From Salticus scenicus (Eukaryota > Arthropoda > Arachnida > Araneae > Salticidae), in NCBI GenBank assembly GCA_963930645.1, contig OZ005648.1, forward strand, positions 196,361,542-196,425,541: a stretch of 64,000 bases of DNA, given 5' to 3'. Both the position numbers and the translations under genes were made by a program. Position 1 is the first letter of the stretch. Every line of letters starts with the position of its first letter. Below are positions 10,378 through 23,494 of this stretch, in pieces. The notes below the pieces were generated by a model. It did no database searches. It worked only from the letters and a program-made list of their open reading frames with translations, and was not told the origin of the DNA.

Positions 10378-13350
10378 TTTTTATTTTTTTTTTTATTTTT
10401 AACTCTTAGCTTAGTAATCACTAACAGCGATGATTTCGTCCATATGCATCATGTGCATATATACATTCAATTTAATTAGGAAAAAAGGCTTGTTGAGCAG
10501 AATTTATTTTAAAACTTTTTGTAATAAATCTATATTTTTTGTTTATATGAAAATAAAATGAAAAGTTAGATTATGTAAGGATGTAAAAAAGTAAATATAA
10601 AAATTCAGACACTTCTTTTTTTCTCTTGAGTAAAGTGGTTTATTCTTTTTTTTTTTTTTTTAATTTTAGTACGGAAGACTATTAGTCTCAGTCTATGGAT
10701 AAAATGTTGTCGCCAGTTTTACGATAGTTGAACATTTATCGAAAATATAATTGAATAATTTAAAAGTGATGTTATAATTTGAAAAAAAAACTAATAGTTC
10801 TCCACACTACACTAAATTCTGCTTTTGCCAGAATTTCATCAAAATCTTTTTTTTTTTTTTTTTTTGAAAGAAAATGAAGAGAAAAGAAAATTAATAATAA
10901 TCAGTATCAAAACGTTCAGTATCAAAAAAGTTGAAGAAGACAAAAATACGTAATTTATTTAAATTTTTAATTGCTGCAAAAAAGTTTACGAGTTCATTTA
11001 ATTAAATTTTTCCCCCCTCTCCTTTCAGTTACTCTGAAAATTAAATTTTCATTATTTCATGTCAAAACATTTTTCGATAGTATGCCTAAAACCATCGGAG
11101 AGAAAAGCAAAAGCTCTTCGACGAAGATGTGTAGTTTGCAAAAAATTTCTCTGAAAAAACCAGACATATTATGAAGGCAAGGACTGAAATGTGGATTGTG
11201 CATTGAAAAATGTCTTAAAATATATCATACACTGAAAAATTTTTAAACTTATCAAATCATATATATTATATCCTAATATATATTATAATAGTATAAAAAA
11301 TAGCTTATTACATCACACAAAAATTTCAAAGGAGCATTAAGTACATTATATTATTTTATTTTTTTAATCAAATAAGAAAATACACATAGGCAATTTAATG
11401 TACATATTTTTTAAGTCTCCAAAAATATATTAATTTAGAGTAAACCTAGCAATTTTACATGTGAAATTCTTGAAGAAAGTTTATGGTTTTACTTTTGAAT
11501 GTGTATAATGCAGATTTGCTTTACATCTGTATATTTCAGAAATACTCTTTAAAAAACCGAATTTTTATTAAAAATTAGGCTTAGCTGCACAGAATCACTC
11601 TTCCTGTAAAATAAAATTTCTCACGTAAACTCCACCCCCCAGGTGTCTGCACAAAAAGCTTTTATCATAAATAGGATCAAACTTGACACTTAAACGAATA
11701 ATTTTACAGGCTGAGAAAATTTTGGCAATAGTAGAAAAGTAGATAAAAAGCAATTTAGTTGATGAAAAGAATTGAATCATAAAATGGAATTAAGACAAAT
11801 GTAACAAATGAAGAACAATTTTTGAAGATATTTTTCAACTCATTTCTTCAAATGAAATTTAATTTGTATTATATACTCACTTACTTAGTATTAGATAATC
11901 TTAAATTAGCATTTATTTAATCATCTTTATTTAAAATTAATTTTAATGTTCAACATATTATTATTGTCTCCTAGTAGTGTTGTAAGTGTGAACTACATAG
12001 AGATGTAAGCCACCAGTTGTACGAGTCTGATTTACAAAAATGTGGCTACAGTTTATTTTATAATTTGTATTATGAATACCTTATGTGTGAATGTTTCTCT
12101 TCAATGTATTGTTGCATTCACATTATTATTAAAATACAAAAAAAAAAAAAAAAAAAAAAGTGTACTGAAAAATTTGAGTGAAAATGGAAATGAACATGTT
12201 TTTATATTTCATAATAATTCAGCGATTCATCTCAATTCTGATATTCTATATTTTAAGAAGATAACGGAGATACACCATCATTAAAAAAAAAAGAAAAGAA
12301 TTTTTTTTTGTTGTTGTTGTTAACTTATGTAATATTATTTTTTTTATTCTTAATGGTGGATTATTTTGTATTAATTTATAAAATCATTAATTATACATTT
12401 TTTTTTTTTTTTCTTTGTATGCTTGTCAAACAGTGATAAAATAGTTGACAGTTTTTTATCTAGGATATTTAATTGATTTGAGAAAAAGATTCTGATAATA
12501 TTTTTTCATTTAAAGAAAGGATTTTGCTATTATGTTAAACAAGTATTTGTGCTTTGCTTTAGAGTAGGTCTGGGTTTATTTTGATTATAAAAAAATATAT
12601 TTGTTGTGATATATTTCAAATACCAATCATCAACTTGACTTTTTTTTTTTTCTAAGATTAACTTGGTAGTAGTATCTAATAAATTCATAATTGATTCAAA
12701 ATCGGTCTGAATTCATTTTTATATATTTATTTTCAAATTATTTTGAAACCAAACTAAATTTCCTGGAAATAGCTATTAAATATTGCTAAAAGTGAAACAA
12801 AAAATAATTAGTCTTAATTAGGTTCCCTTGATCGAGAGGGATGAAATATGAGTTCTTAAATAATGCCGCAGCTGTTTTTTTTAGCACATATAGGGTTACT
12901 GATACAAAGAGCAATAACTAGAAGTCAGCATTATTCACTAGTTGCTCTTCATTTTGTATGCATAACATGCCTCCTTCCAATTATTACATGAAAATGGTGA
13001 TATTGTTAGCAATATTTTATCTATACAAATGTTATATGAATTGTCAAAAATGACTTCTATTCCAGTTTAATGCTTATAAAATAAATCCAAAACAAGAGAT
13101 AGATATTCAAAGAATTTTATCACTAAATTTTGCCAAATAAGGTTGACACTGTTGTCTGCTAGACACAAACTTTTTTTTAAATTAAAATAATATTTAAAAA
13201 AAAAAAAAAAAAAAAATGTAAAGACGATACAATAATGAGAGTTTTCATACATAATGATTATTTTTAATGTAAATGTTACAAAGTACAAGAAATATACAAA
13301 TTTTTTTTATGCATTGTAAGCTTATCGTAGTTTACCCTAATAAAAACATT
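10378..13350. other. AT-rich intergenic stretch
   Basis: No supported gene. It holds T-runs (10647-10661, 10847-10865), an A-run (12138-12159), a GTT microsatellite (12309-12320), many AT-rich palindromic fragments (for example 11253-11290), and one weak exon candidate listed separately. Confidence 0.5.
10670..10731 (+). CDS. Weak candidate terminal exon
   Basis: A long pyrimidine tract ending AATTTTAG precedes 10670. In phase 2 the next 19 codons (RKTISLSLWIKCCRQFYDS) are open and end in TGA. The acceptor is good, but the exon is very short, and T-runs followed by AG are common in this DNA. Confidence 0.2.
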
Positions 13351-13355
13351 GACAT
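13351..13355. repeat. Target-site duplication GACAT (left)
   Basis: Identical to 23490-23494, directly outside the 139-bp inverted repeats. Confidence 0.8.
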
Positions 13356-13626
13356 TGTCGTGAAACACGACATCGTGTTTATTTAATTTTAATCACTCTT
13401 TCATTAAATTTATCAAAATCAAGTTATTATTCAATATTCAGGCTAAATTTCCTTAAATTCAGTTCATCACGTTTTACCCCTGCACGTTTGCTTCCATAAT
13501 GTGGAGAAGCATTAATGCTTGCAATTTTTAAGTTTTGGGGTAGAACTATAAGATCCATCTATTTTTAAGATAATATGGATATGTTCTTAATATAATGGTT
13601 CTAAAACAAAGTCAGTGATCGTATTT

Positions 13627-13929
13627 TTAAGAATAATAATAATAGTCAAGAAATTGCGCTATTGTTGCAAAAACCCCTTCTGCTTGAACAGGACTCGCTG
13701 TGATATGCCTACTAACGATGCATATTAAAAAGTAATAAAAGTTCTTACCGTGAAGGATTGATGTAAAACAAACAGAGACCAGGAAATACCATTCAAGCTG
13801 TTTATTAAGACCATTTTCCAGGACTGGGATCAGGATCCGTGTATCGACGTCTCCGTTAGCTTCCAGGCTGCTCCACACGGTTATTAACAAGTGACAATTA
13901 CAATCCAAATGCATCCTCACGATGATCAT
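13627..13929 (-). CDS. Unidentified 100-codon open frame inside the TIR element
   Basis: The frame starts MIIVRMHLDCNCHLLITVWS and includes NGDVDTRILIPVLENGLNKQ (about residues 25-44). It then passes a GTAAGAAC that looks like a 5' splice donor (around residue 62) before running into low-complexity sequence. The first 60 residues therefore look more like a real or captured exon than the last 40. It lies between the left inverted repeat and the LTR element, so it is cargo of a non-autonomous element or a remnant of its former gene. I do not recognise a domain. Confidence 0.3.
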   Translation of the reverse strand: MIIVRMHLDCNCHLLITVWSSLEANGDVDTRILIPVLENGLNKQLEWYFLVSVCFTSILHGKNFYYFLICIVSRHITASPVQAEGVFATIAQFLDYYYYS

Positions 13930-14061
13930 ACTAAATTTTATGCTGGTTTCAGCAATTGATTAACCGATAGATGTTGTTTCGAAATATAGAATTAATTCAT
14001 TAAAATTTTTTTTTATTTTAAAATAACAATCGGCTTATTAGGTAGTTGGCTACTTCCATGC

Positions 14062-14066
14062 GGCAC
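14062..14066. repeat. Target-site duplication GGCAC of the LTR element (left)
   Basis: Identical to 23090-23094, immediately outside the TG...CA boundaries of the two LTRs. Confidence 0.85.
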
Positions 14067-15126
14067 TGTGAGGACGTTTTGTCGTCAATATTGATGAAGG
14101 TAGTGGTAGTACATTCCAGATTCAAATAAAGGCAAATTCAAAGCAGAATTAAAAAACTAGATGTTGAGATGACAATTTTAGTTTATTAAGATTTTCAAAA
14201 TTAGGTCAATTGTATCATGAAATAATATAAATCACTATTATCCAAAAACTATTAAAATGGTCTCGGGGATATACTCCAATTAAAAATACTGTGAGAGAGA
14301 GGTAACTTTTTAACGTGTATTCAAGTCAAGAGATAATCGTAAAGTGTTCGGGGAGAGTGAAGCTAGCGCACGACTTGCCCAGCCAAATCTGGCAAGCCTC
14401 CCAATCACCCGATCCTGGCGTCGCAAATTAAGCGCCAAGTGATATTCTTTGTTCGTGCATTGAAATATATATAAACTTTTTAAATTTTGAGAAGCGGTTG
14501 GAAAATATTAACCCTATCGTTGGCGCGCTTGTGTAGAGCCAAGAGAATGAGGTGATTTATGAGTATTGTGAAACAGGAAATGGATAATAACTTTATTATG
14601 AGTCATTTAAAATCTATTGCATCAGGTTAAGTAGAGAATGACCGTTATTAAACTGAAATCATTAATATTGCGTAAACACAAATAAATTATTATATCCGAT
14701 ATTGAAATACATATAATTTGAGAGTCTTTTTGTTTAGGAAAATCTGAGAACACTTTTATTTATAAGAATATTAAACTAATTTATATCTCTCAAATGATAA
14801 GTTATTAAATAAGTTATTACATTTATAGTGTAAATAAAAACGACATCTTTAATTTATGAGTACTATTAATATAATTCCAAAATGAATGAAGTTTAGATTT
14901 AATAAAGTTTTATCTTAATCTGGTTTACGTAATTAACTATATAATACAATTAATTTATTTTATTTTATGAATCAAAAAGTAAACTTCATTAGGATTCGGA
15001 AAACTAATATGAAATAAAATTAATTTTAAAACGAATATTTCTCCTGAAAAATGAAATAATTTAATTATTCAAAATTTCAAAGTAAATAAATTAAAAAGTG
15101 AAAGAATGTGTGAAAACTCCTTCACA
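14067..15126 (-). repeat. 3' LTR (minus-strand element)
   Basis: A 1,060-bp direct repeat of 22029-23089 with TG...CA ends (TGTGAGGACG...CTTCACA on the plus strand). It differs from its partner at only a handful of positions until the last 110 bases. A purine-rich tract lies just inside it on the minus strand, so it is the 3' LTR. Confidence 0.9.
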
Positions 15127-15141
15127 CATATCCTCCCCCAC
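15127..15141 (-). other. Polypurine tract of the LTR element
   Basis: The minus strand reads GTGGGGGAGGATATG directly before the TGTGAAGG start of the 3' LTR, the expected place for plus-strand priming. Confidence 0.7.
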
Positions 15142-18100
15142 AACCAGAAAAAGAAAAATTACCTCTCGCTCACTTAACACAGATGATATATATCATAATA
15201 ACAATAAAATATCCCTTAATTTTTCACCAGAATTATTATGAATAATATAATGCTATACAAAAATACTAAATAATGTTTACATAAAAATGAGATATTCTTA
15301 ATTTGAATCTTTATAGATGTGGTATACAGAATTTACTTATTATTAAACATTTCTTTTCTCATGAAGTGCACAGACAATAAAAAGGTGTAAAAAAATCTTG
15401 AATGTTACATCAGGTGACAACAATGCTTGTAACATATTTAGACTTTGGTTAACAAAATCCTCTGTAAGAAAAACTAATTAATATTCATATCAATATATAA
15501 AATATACAGTGATGCAGATTAATAAATTTAGAAATTTATTTAGCATAAAATTATATGTTTTTAGAAAAGAAAATAATTCAACAAAGTTTTTAATTTTAAT
15601 CAAATTTCATAGAATTACCACTATTTTATCAACATCTATTCTTCATTAACTAAAAGAAAAATTTAAAATATTGAGAACATCAAAAGTACTTGTCCAAATC
15701 CAGAGGGAATGTGTATCTCAGCAGATAGTGAAATTGCCAACTGGTTTGTGAGGCCATGACAAGATCACATACCGAGAAAAGTGTAAGAAAAATCAGAAGA
15801 GGCTTACAGGTTGTGCAATCATAAGTGTCACAACAAGCATTCTGACAAGACATATTTATGTCGTGTGTATGTGAATAATGACTATGGAAGAAAATTTTGT
15901 AAAAAAAAAAATGAGAAAAACTCATGCCAAAGGATTTAAGGATCTAGAAATGGAACAAGCACAACTAACATCCTATAAAATACTATTTTATCATAAAAGA
16001 AAAGGTAAGTGCTATTGAATGCAAGTTGCCTTAAATAATTACAAGAAAAATTAATCAATTTTAATAATGAGACCAATATCTGTATTTATTTTAAATAAAC
16101 TTTTGTTGAGAAAACAAAACTCATTAAGTTTGTAAAAATGACCATGTTGCTTCTGTGTAATTAAAAATGACAATACTAAAATCAATATCAACAGAAACCT
16201 ATAAAGGTTACATTCCTTATATTAATATATATATCTATATTTATATTTTATCTCTTTTTTTTTTGTTATTATTATTATTATTATTAATAGACCCAAAATT
16301 ATAAATTTTTATTTCCTGAAATTTTATTAAAATCAGAAAGTACACTATATTACTGTGGAAAAAAGTATAAACTGTCATGAGATGCAAGATCAACAACTGT
16401 TAACCCAGTGGTGGCCAACCACCAAGTCAACTGATCAACCATCTTATAACCTCACCATTGCATTTAGTCGTCACCAAATACAAGGGTGGTAAATAAAATA
16501 AGCATTTATAAAAAAAAAAAAAAAAATTTTAATTTAAAAGAATGAAAATTAAAAAAATTTAATTGCATACAATACCAAAGATTCTTGAAAAAAAAATAGG
16601 AAATTCTGTTGATGTGAAAAATTGTTTCTTAAAAATTGCGATCTGAAAAATAAATGATGTTAGTCAACTGCATACAATCAACATGATACAATAAAAATAT
16701 TCTATGTTTCATTTACACTTTTAAACAAAATTTTATTTTTTTTTTTTTTTTTTTTTTTGTCTATCTTTAAACAATACAAAAATTGTTTATTATTATTATT
16801 ATAATTTGTTTGTTTTTTTTTTAATTTTAGTCACGTCAAGAATTTTTTTTATAAAAAGAAGGATCCGTATGTAAAAATATAAAAATAAAATGTCGACAAA
16901 AAAACAAAATAATAATCTACAAAATGTAGAAAGCCAACAGGCATTGAGAAAATAAAAGAAGGGCCCTTAAATAATAAAAAGCAGGAATTTTTTTTTATAT
17001 CCATTTTTTATATAACCATAGCATAAATAGCCATGTATATACTGCATATACCTGCTTCATTAAAATGTGATACAGCTAGACCACATAGGGGAACTGCACA
17101 CATTAAATAATAATAAACTGATCAGTAAAATAAAAGCAAAAATATTGCTATAAGCAGGGAGTGCACTTGAAGTAAAAATTTTTTTGACAAAAGCAGTGTC
17201 ACATAGCACACCAGTAAACATATAAAATTGAATAAGTGTGCTGCATAATATGTTAAGACAAAGTACCCATTCATATTTCAATCAAACAAGTACATAATAG
17301 AGCAGCAAAAGCAATGTGACAATATCATAAAACAAAAATCTTTTTATCTCTTTTTTTTATACGTGCATGTACCAACATTCTCTGAAAACAGGGCAATCAT
17401 TGTTTCTTCTTTTGTTTTTATGTAATAAAGTTCTTTGAACAAGGTGGTTATTCATTCCATGAATTTTATAGTGTTGTATCAGTAAGAAAAAAAACTACCA
17501 ATACAGACATTAATTTCTTAGTTAATTCAAAAATATGTGTGAGCAACTTACTCTGTGTGTGTGTGTGTGATATAAAATAAATGAAAGTATAGTTAACTCA
17601 AGACTATAAATAAATATAGATTTACATGAAACTTCATTTATAAAGGTATTTAAACATTGTATATAAAAAATGTGTTGTAATTTAAATGCTATATTTCACA
17701 GAAATCTAAACAACAAAAAAAATAAATTTTTGAAATCTCATAAAGTATAAATAAGTGTTCAGGTAAAAATGAAATTTCAAATTGTACAAAAATACTGAAA
17801 AGAAAATAGGTTTTGTAAATTAAATACCATCACATTTTGTATTATCACGATTAAAACTTAAAAATTTGATGAACAAGAATACCAAAATTAATAGGTTGTG
17901 TACTATTAAATTGTAACTTTTTCTTAAAAGTACTCCTAAAATTTCAAACATTGTGTAAGTGAGTAAAATTGTGAATATGAAACAAAAAAAATTCCATGTA
18001 TAAATTTAGACTGATAATTTAAATCAGCTTTACAAAATTTTTCATATACATGCAAAAATATAAATAAAAATTAAAAAATATACGTGTCATTTAAAGAATA

Positions 18101-21100
18101 AAAATTAAAATATTGCAATTCCTCAAACAAAAATTATTAGAGTGAGAAATGTTTAATTATATGGTGTAAAAAAATGTGTGTGTGTAATTCTTGTAAATAG
18201 CAGAAGTATTTCAAATACACGGCTAGCATATAAGCTAGATTTACATGAGAAAATTTCAAAAAAATTGTAAATATGTGTAGATATTTCATATTGAAAATAG
18301 TCCCAATTGAAAATATTGTATTTTGTGATAAGACGGAAAAAAATGCATCAATTCCATGATTTGGTTATAATAGAGAATATAAATTCCTATCTATGTTTGT
18401 GTGCATCTCATATATTTTAAAAATAAAAAAATTAGAAAATAAATATTGTATAACATATAGAAGTGAAAAAGTGGCCATAAAATAGAATACAAAAATAATT
18501 GTATGTAAGAGTAAAAATTGTGTAAAAAGAAAAATGTATGTGTGAGAAAATTATATGACTATGAAGTTATATATTCCATACAGTCACATAATCAATAAAA
18601 TTATTAAGTGTCATGTAAAAATTCTTTTCCAATTGGTTATTAATGTTGCAAGTTTTTTTTTAAATAATACTGCATTTGAATTAAAAATGATAAATTATAT
18701 GCTGAAAATGTGTGTGTGAAGTGCACCTATGTGCATTTAACAAAAGTAACCCTATAGCAAGACTAGAATGACTAGATCTACATGCAAGGTTACCTTAAAA
18801 GTGTATGTATATGGTGTATAAAAATTGAATAGTTCCTTTTTTTTTTTTTTTTTTTTTTAATAAGGACTTTACCTTCAAAAATGGACAATAATATTAAATA
18901 AAAAAAATGAAGCATTTGTGAAACTTATTTATGAAACTTTTTGTAATAAATTGTGTATGTGGTATTATGTATGTACTAAATTAAATAAAATATAAGTGTA
19001 TATATGTACAGTTACCAAAACATCTGTATCTCGAAAAATTACACATTCACGTGAGTCCTTAAAAATGATTTACAGTGTTTGCAAATTAGGAAAAAAATCA
19101 CTATAGAAATAAAATAAAAATATGTTCAAGTGCAATAATAATTTTTTTCTTTTTTTCCATAATATGAAAGAGCAAGAAATTTGTAATCAACATTCTGCAT
19201 CATTGATTAAAAAAAAATAATAAAGACTCTTTAACTTTATTTGTTTTCTCGTGTATGTGTGAACAAAACCATTATTTGAAAACAAAATTCAATAACTAAT
19301 ACATAATGGCATATGATTTCCTTTTTAGCTTGAAACCCTTATGATTAAATATGTTACCATGAATTGGCACCAGTTTAAAAATTTTTTTTTGTTTGTTTTT
19401 GTATAAATCTCTATATTACCTTAAATAATTCATTGCCATTACTACTTTTAAAGATGTATCAAAAAGCAATTTATCTAATTAAAGGAAATTTTAATCATAA
19501 AGCCAAAAATAATTAATTGAAAAAATTTTTTTTTTGAAAGAAACTGCAATGTTTCACAAAAATGTCTCTTTACCCACTGTCCATAAATAAAAAAAATAAA
19601 TCGGTCCAGCCGAAAAGAATTGTCTGGACAATGGATAATAAAACAGAAAACGTCCCATACACATAAAGGCCTAAAAATGCATGAGCCATCCTTCTGCAAA
19701 ACACAACAACCCCACACAAAAATTACCTTAAATTTTGACTAACAAAATGAAATCTTTGCATTAAAAATTTAAGAATTTATAAGATTAATGAAAAAATATT
19801 CAATAAGTAGAATTATGAGAAGACCCCTAGCAAGTCTGTGAAAAAAAAATATAAATAAATAAAATATGTATATGATAAAAAAAAACATGAGATACAAGTG
19901 CATATCACTGCATTGATGTGTTAAAAATACCACAGGAAAGATAATTTCGTTTTATGTGTCCATTCTTCCTTTTGTGTGCTATGTGTAAGTGTAAGAGAAA
20001 ATTAAAGGTCATATTTCATAATTACAATAAACCTAGAATTATAGAACATATTACATGACCGTAAAAATTATATTAATGTTGTGTTTTGTGTAAAAGGATA
20101 AAATTGATAATAAAAATGTAAACAAAAGAATTCCGTTTCTTTTTTTTTTTTTTTTTTTTTATACACCAGCATGTCATATTTTATGTGAAATAGGAAATTG
20201 TCAATATCTACCCTAACCAAAAATCTCACCAAGGGAAAAATTAATTATTATTTCAATAAATATTTCAAATAAAATCCCTTTAAAATATGCAATAAACATA
20301 AGTAAAAAATATAAATAAAGAAACAGTATTATTAATATATAAATAAAATTTAACACATAACTCCAAAACTTATTTTGTTAATTTTAAGAAAAAGGAATGT
20401 CACCGCTAGCAGAATGATAATAAAAATTATGTAAAAGAAAAAAAATGTATTTGTGAGAAAATTTTGAGAAAATAAAGTGTAAATGATACATTTGCAACAA
20501 CACTATTCTCAAAAATATATGTATTATGTGTATTGATATCTACCAGCAATGACACTATACAGTTAAGAGTCAAATGAGGGTATAATCCAAACTATTATTA
20601 TTTTCAATTATCCTTAAATTCCACCAAATAATGTAAATTCAAAAAAATTTTAAAATAAACCGCTATTAATATCAACATTACATATACTTGAACCACTATG
20701 GATTAAAAATATTATTTTCATAACCACCTTAACTATTTATTGTTATAAATCCAAGTAAACATTCAAAATTGTAAAATTAATTATGTAAACATATATACCC
20801 ATGTACAATCAGGGATAAAATGAAACTACCCCGTTACCGAGAAATGTAATTGGGAAGTATAATTATTCTTCAAAAATTTTGAGATATCTATATTGTTATA
20901 CCTCGAAAAGTAAAATTATTTATTGCTTAAATTCAAAATTTAAAACCATTCAAAATACAATAATAAAAATGAAACATATACATATACATATTTTTGATAT
21001 ATTAAAACACAAATATTAAATATTAGTAATTAAATGTATATAATTTAATGCGATATTAGCACTGACCCAAAAGAAACAAAATAAAAAGTCTCTTTTTTTT

Positions 21101-22004
21101 TTTTTTTTTTTTTTTTACTAAAGACATACTCAAATTTTCTTATTAAAGTTAATTCTTAAATATTAGAATTCCTACTTACTACTTCTTGAAATAATACTTC
21201 CTGATCTGAAGCACAACAACAACAAAACAAAAAAAAAAACGGAATTGTTCATGAAATAAAAGTTGATATCAACATCTGCACAGCAAAATAGTTTATGAGC
21301 GTTCATATGAGTAAATGCGCAGAAAAATGTATCTTCGAATATCATAGTGTCTCATAATTCCTGTCTTGTAGTCCAAATTTCTGAGTTTCTAATTTCGTTT
21401 CTACACACGGAAACGATCAATCGTAGTTTATAATCCACAGTTAAGCTGAAGGTCACTTTATCTTCTTCTACATATTTCCATCACTTCATTCGCGGAAAGT
21501 AGAAACTGAGAAAACTTCTCTTCTCCTGCAGCCGTTGACGGGGGAAAGGGTCATCAACCTTATCAGTCCATACATATGGGGTGATGAGCGAAAAACAATT
21601 TTCTATTCTTTATTTTGTAGTTAAAGACTTGTAATCCTTCTCAAGGATAGATGTCCAAAGAAAATGGTTGGAATCGGTTTCTCTTCAATTACTCGAAAAC
21701 GATTGCTTCTAATTTCCATATAATAAAGAATATCTTCCTAATTTCTTTGAATGTCCAGATAAAGATAATTCAAACCATAAGATCAATTATCTGTAACTCA
21801 TTGTTGATGAGTATGGCTGCGAAACATTCATACTTTGTCGGTTTATTATTAGAAGGATTCTCGAAACCAGAATATTTTTTCTTCTTAACATTTTTTTCTT
21901 TCTATTACGTGAAAGTTTCTGTTATTTACAGTTCACAATAAAATCAATATCACAATGAAAATCAACATACCCTCTCTCTCACGTATATTGAAGCAGGGAT
22001 CCCC
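15142..22004 (-). other. Non-coding interior of the LTR element
   Basis: 6.9 kb of AT-rich DNA with many short related phrases, such as AAAAATGTGTGTGTG and TGTAAAAATT on the plus strand (17500-20500), and T-runs at about 16738, 18838, 20139 and 21094. No domain is detectable on either strand. The 81-, 73-, 80- and 96-codon frames here have no recognisable homology. The stretch nearest the primer site (21230-21960) is less repetitive and may be a leader/packaging region. Confidence 0.6.
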
Positions 22005-22022
22005 GAACTGGCACGGATACCA
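22005..22022 (-). other. Primer-binding-site candidate
   Basis: The minus strand reads TGGTATCCGTGCCAGTTC six bases inside the 5' LTR. Its complement ends in ACCA, as a tRNA 3' end would. I could not name the tRNA. Confidence 0.6.
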
Positions 22023-22028
22023 ATAATA

Positions 22029-23089
22029 TGTGAGGACGTTTTGTCATCAATATTGATGAAGGTAGTGGTAGTACATTCCAGATTCAAATAAAGGCAAATT
22101 CAAAGCAGAATTAAAAAACTAGATGTTGAGATGACAATTTTAGTTTATTAAGATTTTCAAAATTAGGTCAATTGTATCATGAAATAATATAAATCACTAT
22201 TATCCAAAAACTATTAAAATGGTCTCGGGGATATACTCCAATTAAAAATACTGTGAGAGAGAGGTAACTTTTTAACGTGTATTCAAGTCAAGAGATAATC
22301 GTAAAGTGTTCGGGGAGAGTGAAGCTAGCGCACGACTTGCCCAGCCAAATCTGGCAAGCCTCCCAATCACCCGATCCTGGCGTCGCCAATTAAGCGCCAA
22401 GTGATATTCTTTGTTCGTGCATTGAAATATATATAAACTTTTTAAATTTTGAGAAGCGGTTGGAAAATATTAACCCTATCGTTGGCGCGCTTGTGTAGAG
22501 CCAAGAGAATGAGGTGATTTATGAGTATTGTGAAACAGGAAATGGATAATTACTTTAATATGAGTCATTTAAAATCTATTGCATCAGGTTAAGTAGAGAA
22601 TGACCGTTATTAAACTGAAATCATTAATATTGCGTAAACACAAATAAATTATTATATCCGATGTTGAAATACATATAATTTGAGAGTCTTTTTGTTTAGG
22701 AAAATCTGAGAACACTTTTATTTATAAGAATATTAAACTAATTTATATCTCTCAAATGATAAGTTATTAAATAAGTTATTACATTTATAGTGTAAATAAA
22801 AACGACATCTTTAATTTATGAGTACTATTAATATAATTCCAAAATGAATGAAGTTTAGATTTAATAAAGTTTTATCTTAATCTGGTTTACGTAATTAACT
22901 ATATAATACAATTAATTTATTTTATTTTATGAATCAAAAAGTAAACTTCATTAGGATTCGGAAAACTAATATGAAATAAAATTAATTTTAAAATGTAATA
23001 TTCTCATGAAAAAAATGAAACAATTTGATTATTCAGATTTTAAAAGGAAATAGATTAAAAGTGAATGTATGTGTGAAAACTCCTTCACA
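22029..23089 (-). repeat. 5' LTR (minus-strand element)
   Basis: Partner of 14067-15126. The two are nearly identical for the first 950 bases, but 22990-23070 differs from 15015-15105 by many substitutions and small indels. Confidence 0.9.
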
Positions 23090-23094
23090 GGCAC

Positions 23095-23350
23095 CTCCGC
23101 GATAACGGCACGTGGCGCGCGCGAAGCGCGGCCACACGAGATATAACGTGTTCACTAGTCCATAGCAAGTCTCCTTCTGCGAGTTAGAACTTCCCGGCAG
23201 ACGCTAACCAGCTTCTCAAAACGTCATGGTGCTGCTCAGCCAATAGGAGCGAGCGATCGCGAGAGGGGAACGCTGGAACACCTACATTACCGGGAGGAGA
23301 GAAAGGTGACTGCAAGGAAGAACCAAAAGGGAAAATTTGAGCGTTGCTGA
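23095..23350. other. GC-rich island inside the TIR element
   Basis: Unlike its surroundings, this stretch has clustered CG dinucleotides (GGCACGTGGCGCGCGCGAAG near 23111, GAGCGATCGCGAGAG near 23251). It belongs to the interior of the element and could be a former promoter or untranslated first exon. No coding frame was found. Confidence 0.5.
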
Positions 23351-23494
23351 GAAGCAAACGTGCAGGGGTAAAACGGGATGAACTGAATTTAAGGAAATTT
23401 AGCCTGAATATTGAATAATAACTTGATTTTGATAAATTTAATGAAAGAGTGATTAAAATTAAATAAACACGATGTCGTGTTTCACGACAGACAT

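Larger units (their letters stand above)
14067..23089 (-). mobile_element. LTR retrotransposon without coding capacity, 9.0 kb
   Basis: Two LTRs of about 1,060 bp bracket 6.9 kb (15127-22028) and are flanked by GGCAC duplications. On the minus strand a primer-binding-site candidate (TGGTATCCGTGCC, 22010-22022) lies six bases after the 5' LTR, and a purine tract (GTGGGGGAGGATATG, 15127-15141) precedes the 3' LTR; this sets the orientation. No gag, protease, reverse transcriptase or integrase motif is visible, and the longest interior frame is about 96 codons. With such similar LTRs this looks like a recent insertion of a large non-autonomous derivative, mobilised in trans. Confidence 0.85.
13356..23489. 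mobile_element. TIR element with 5-bp target duplication, split by an LTR retrotransposon
   Basis: Terminal inverted repeats of 139 bp (13356-13494 and 23351-23489) differ at about one position and begin TGTCGTGAAACACGACATCG, itself a palindrome. The 5-bp duplication GACAT flanks the whole (13351-13355 and 23490-23494). Removing the 9-kb retrotransposon at 14067-23089 and its duplication leaves an element of about 1.1 kb. TGT...ACA ends, long inverted repeats and 5-bp duplications fit what is known of Ginger2/TDD-like elements, but no transposase remains, so that assignment is tentative. Confidence 0.75.

Noticed and set aside
10018..10402. Two near-identical 67-codon frames
   Set aside because: They are translations of the 180-bp minisatellite unit.
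21651..21941. 96-codon plus-strand frame in the LTR interior
   Set aside because: It runs against the orientation of the retrotransposon and shows no domain; residue content follows the AT bias.
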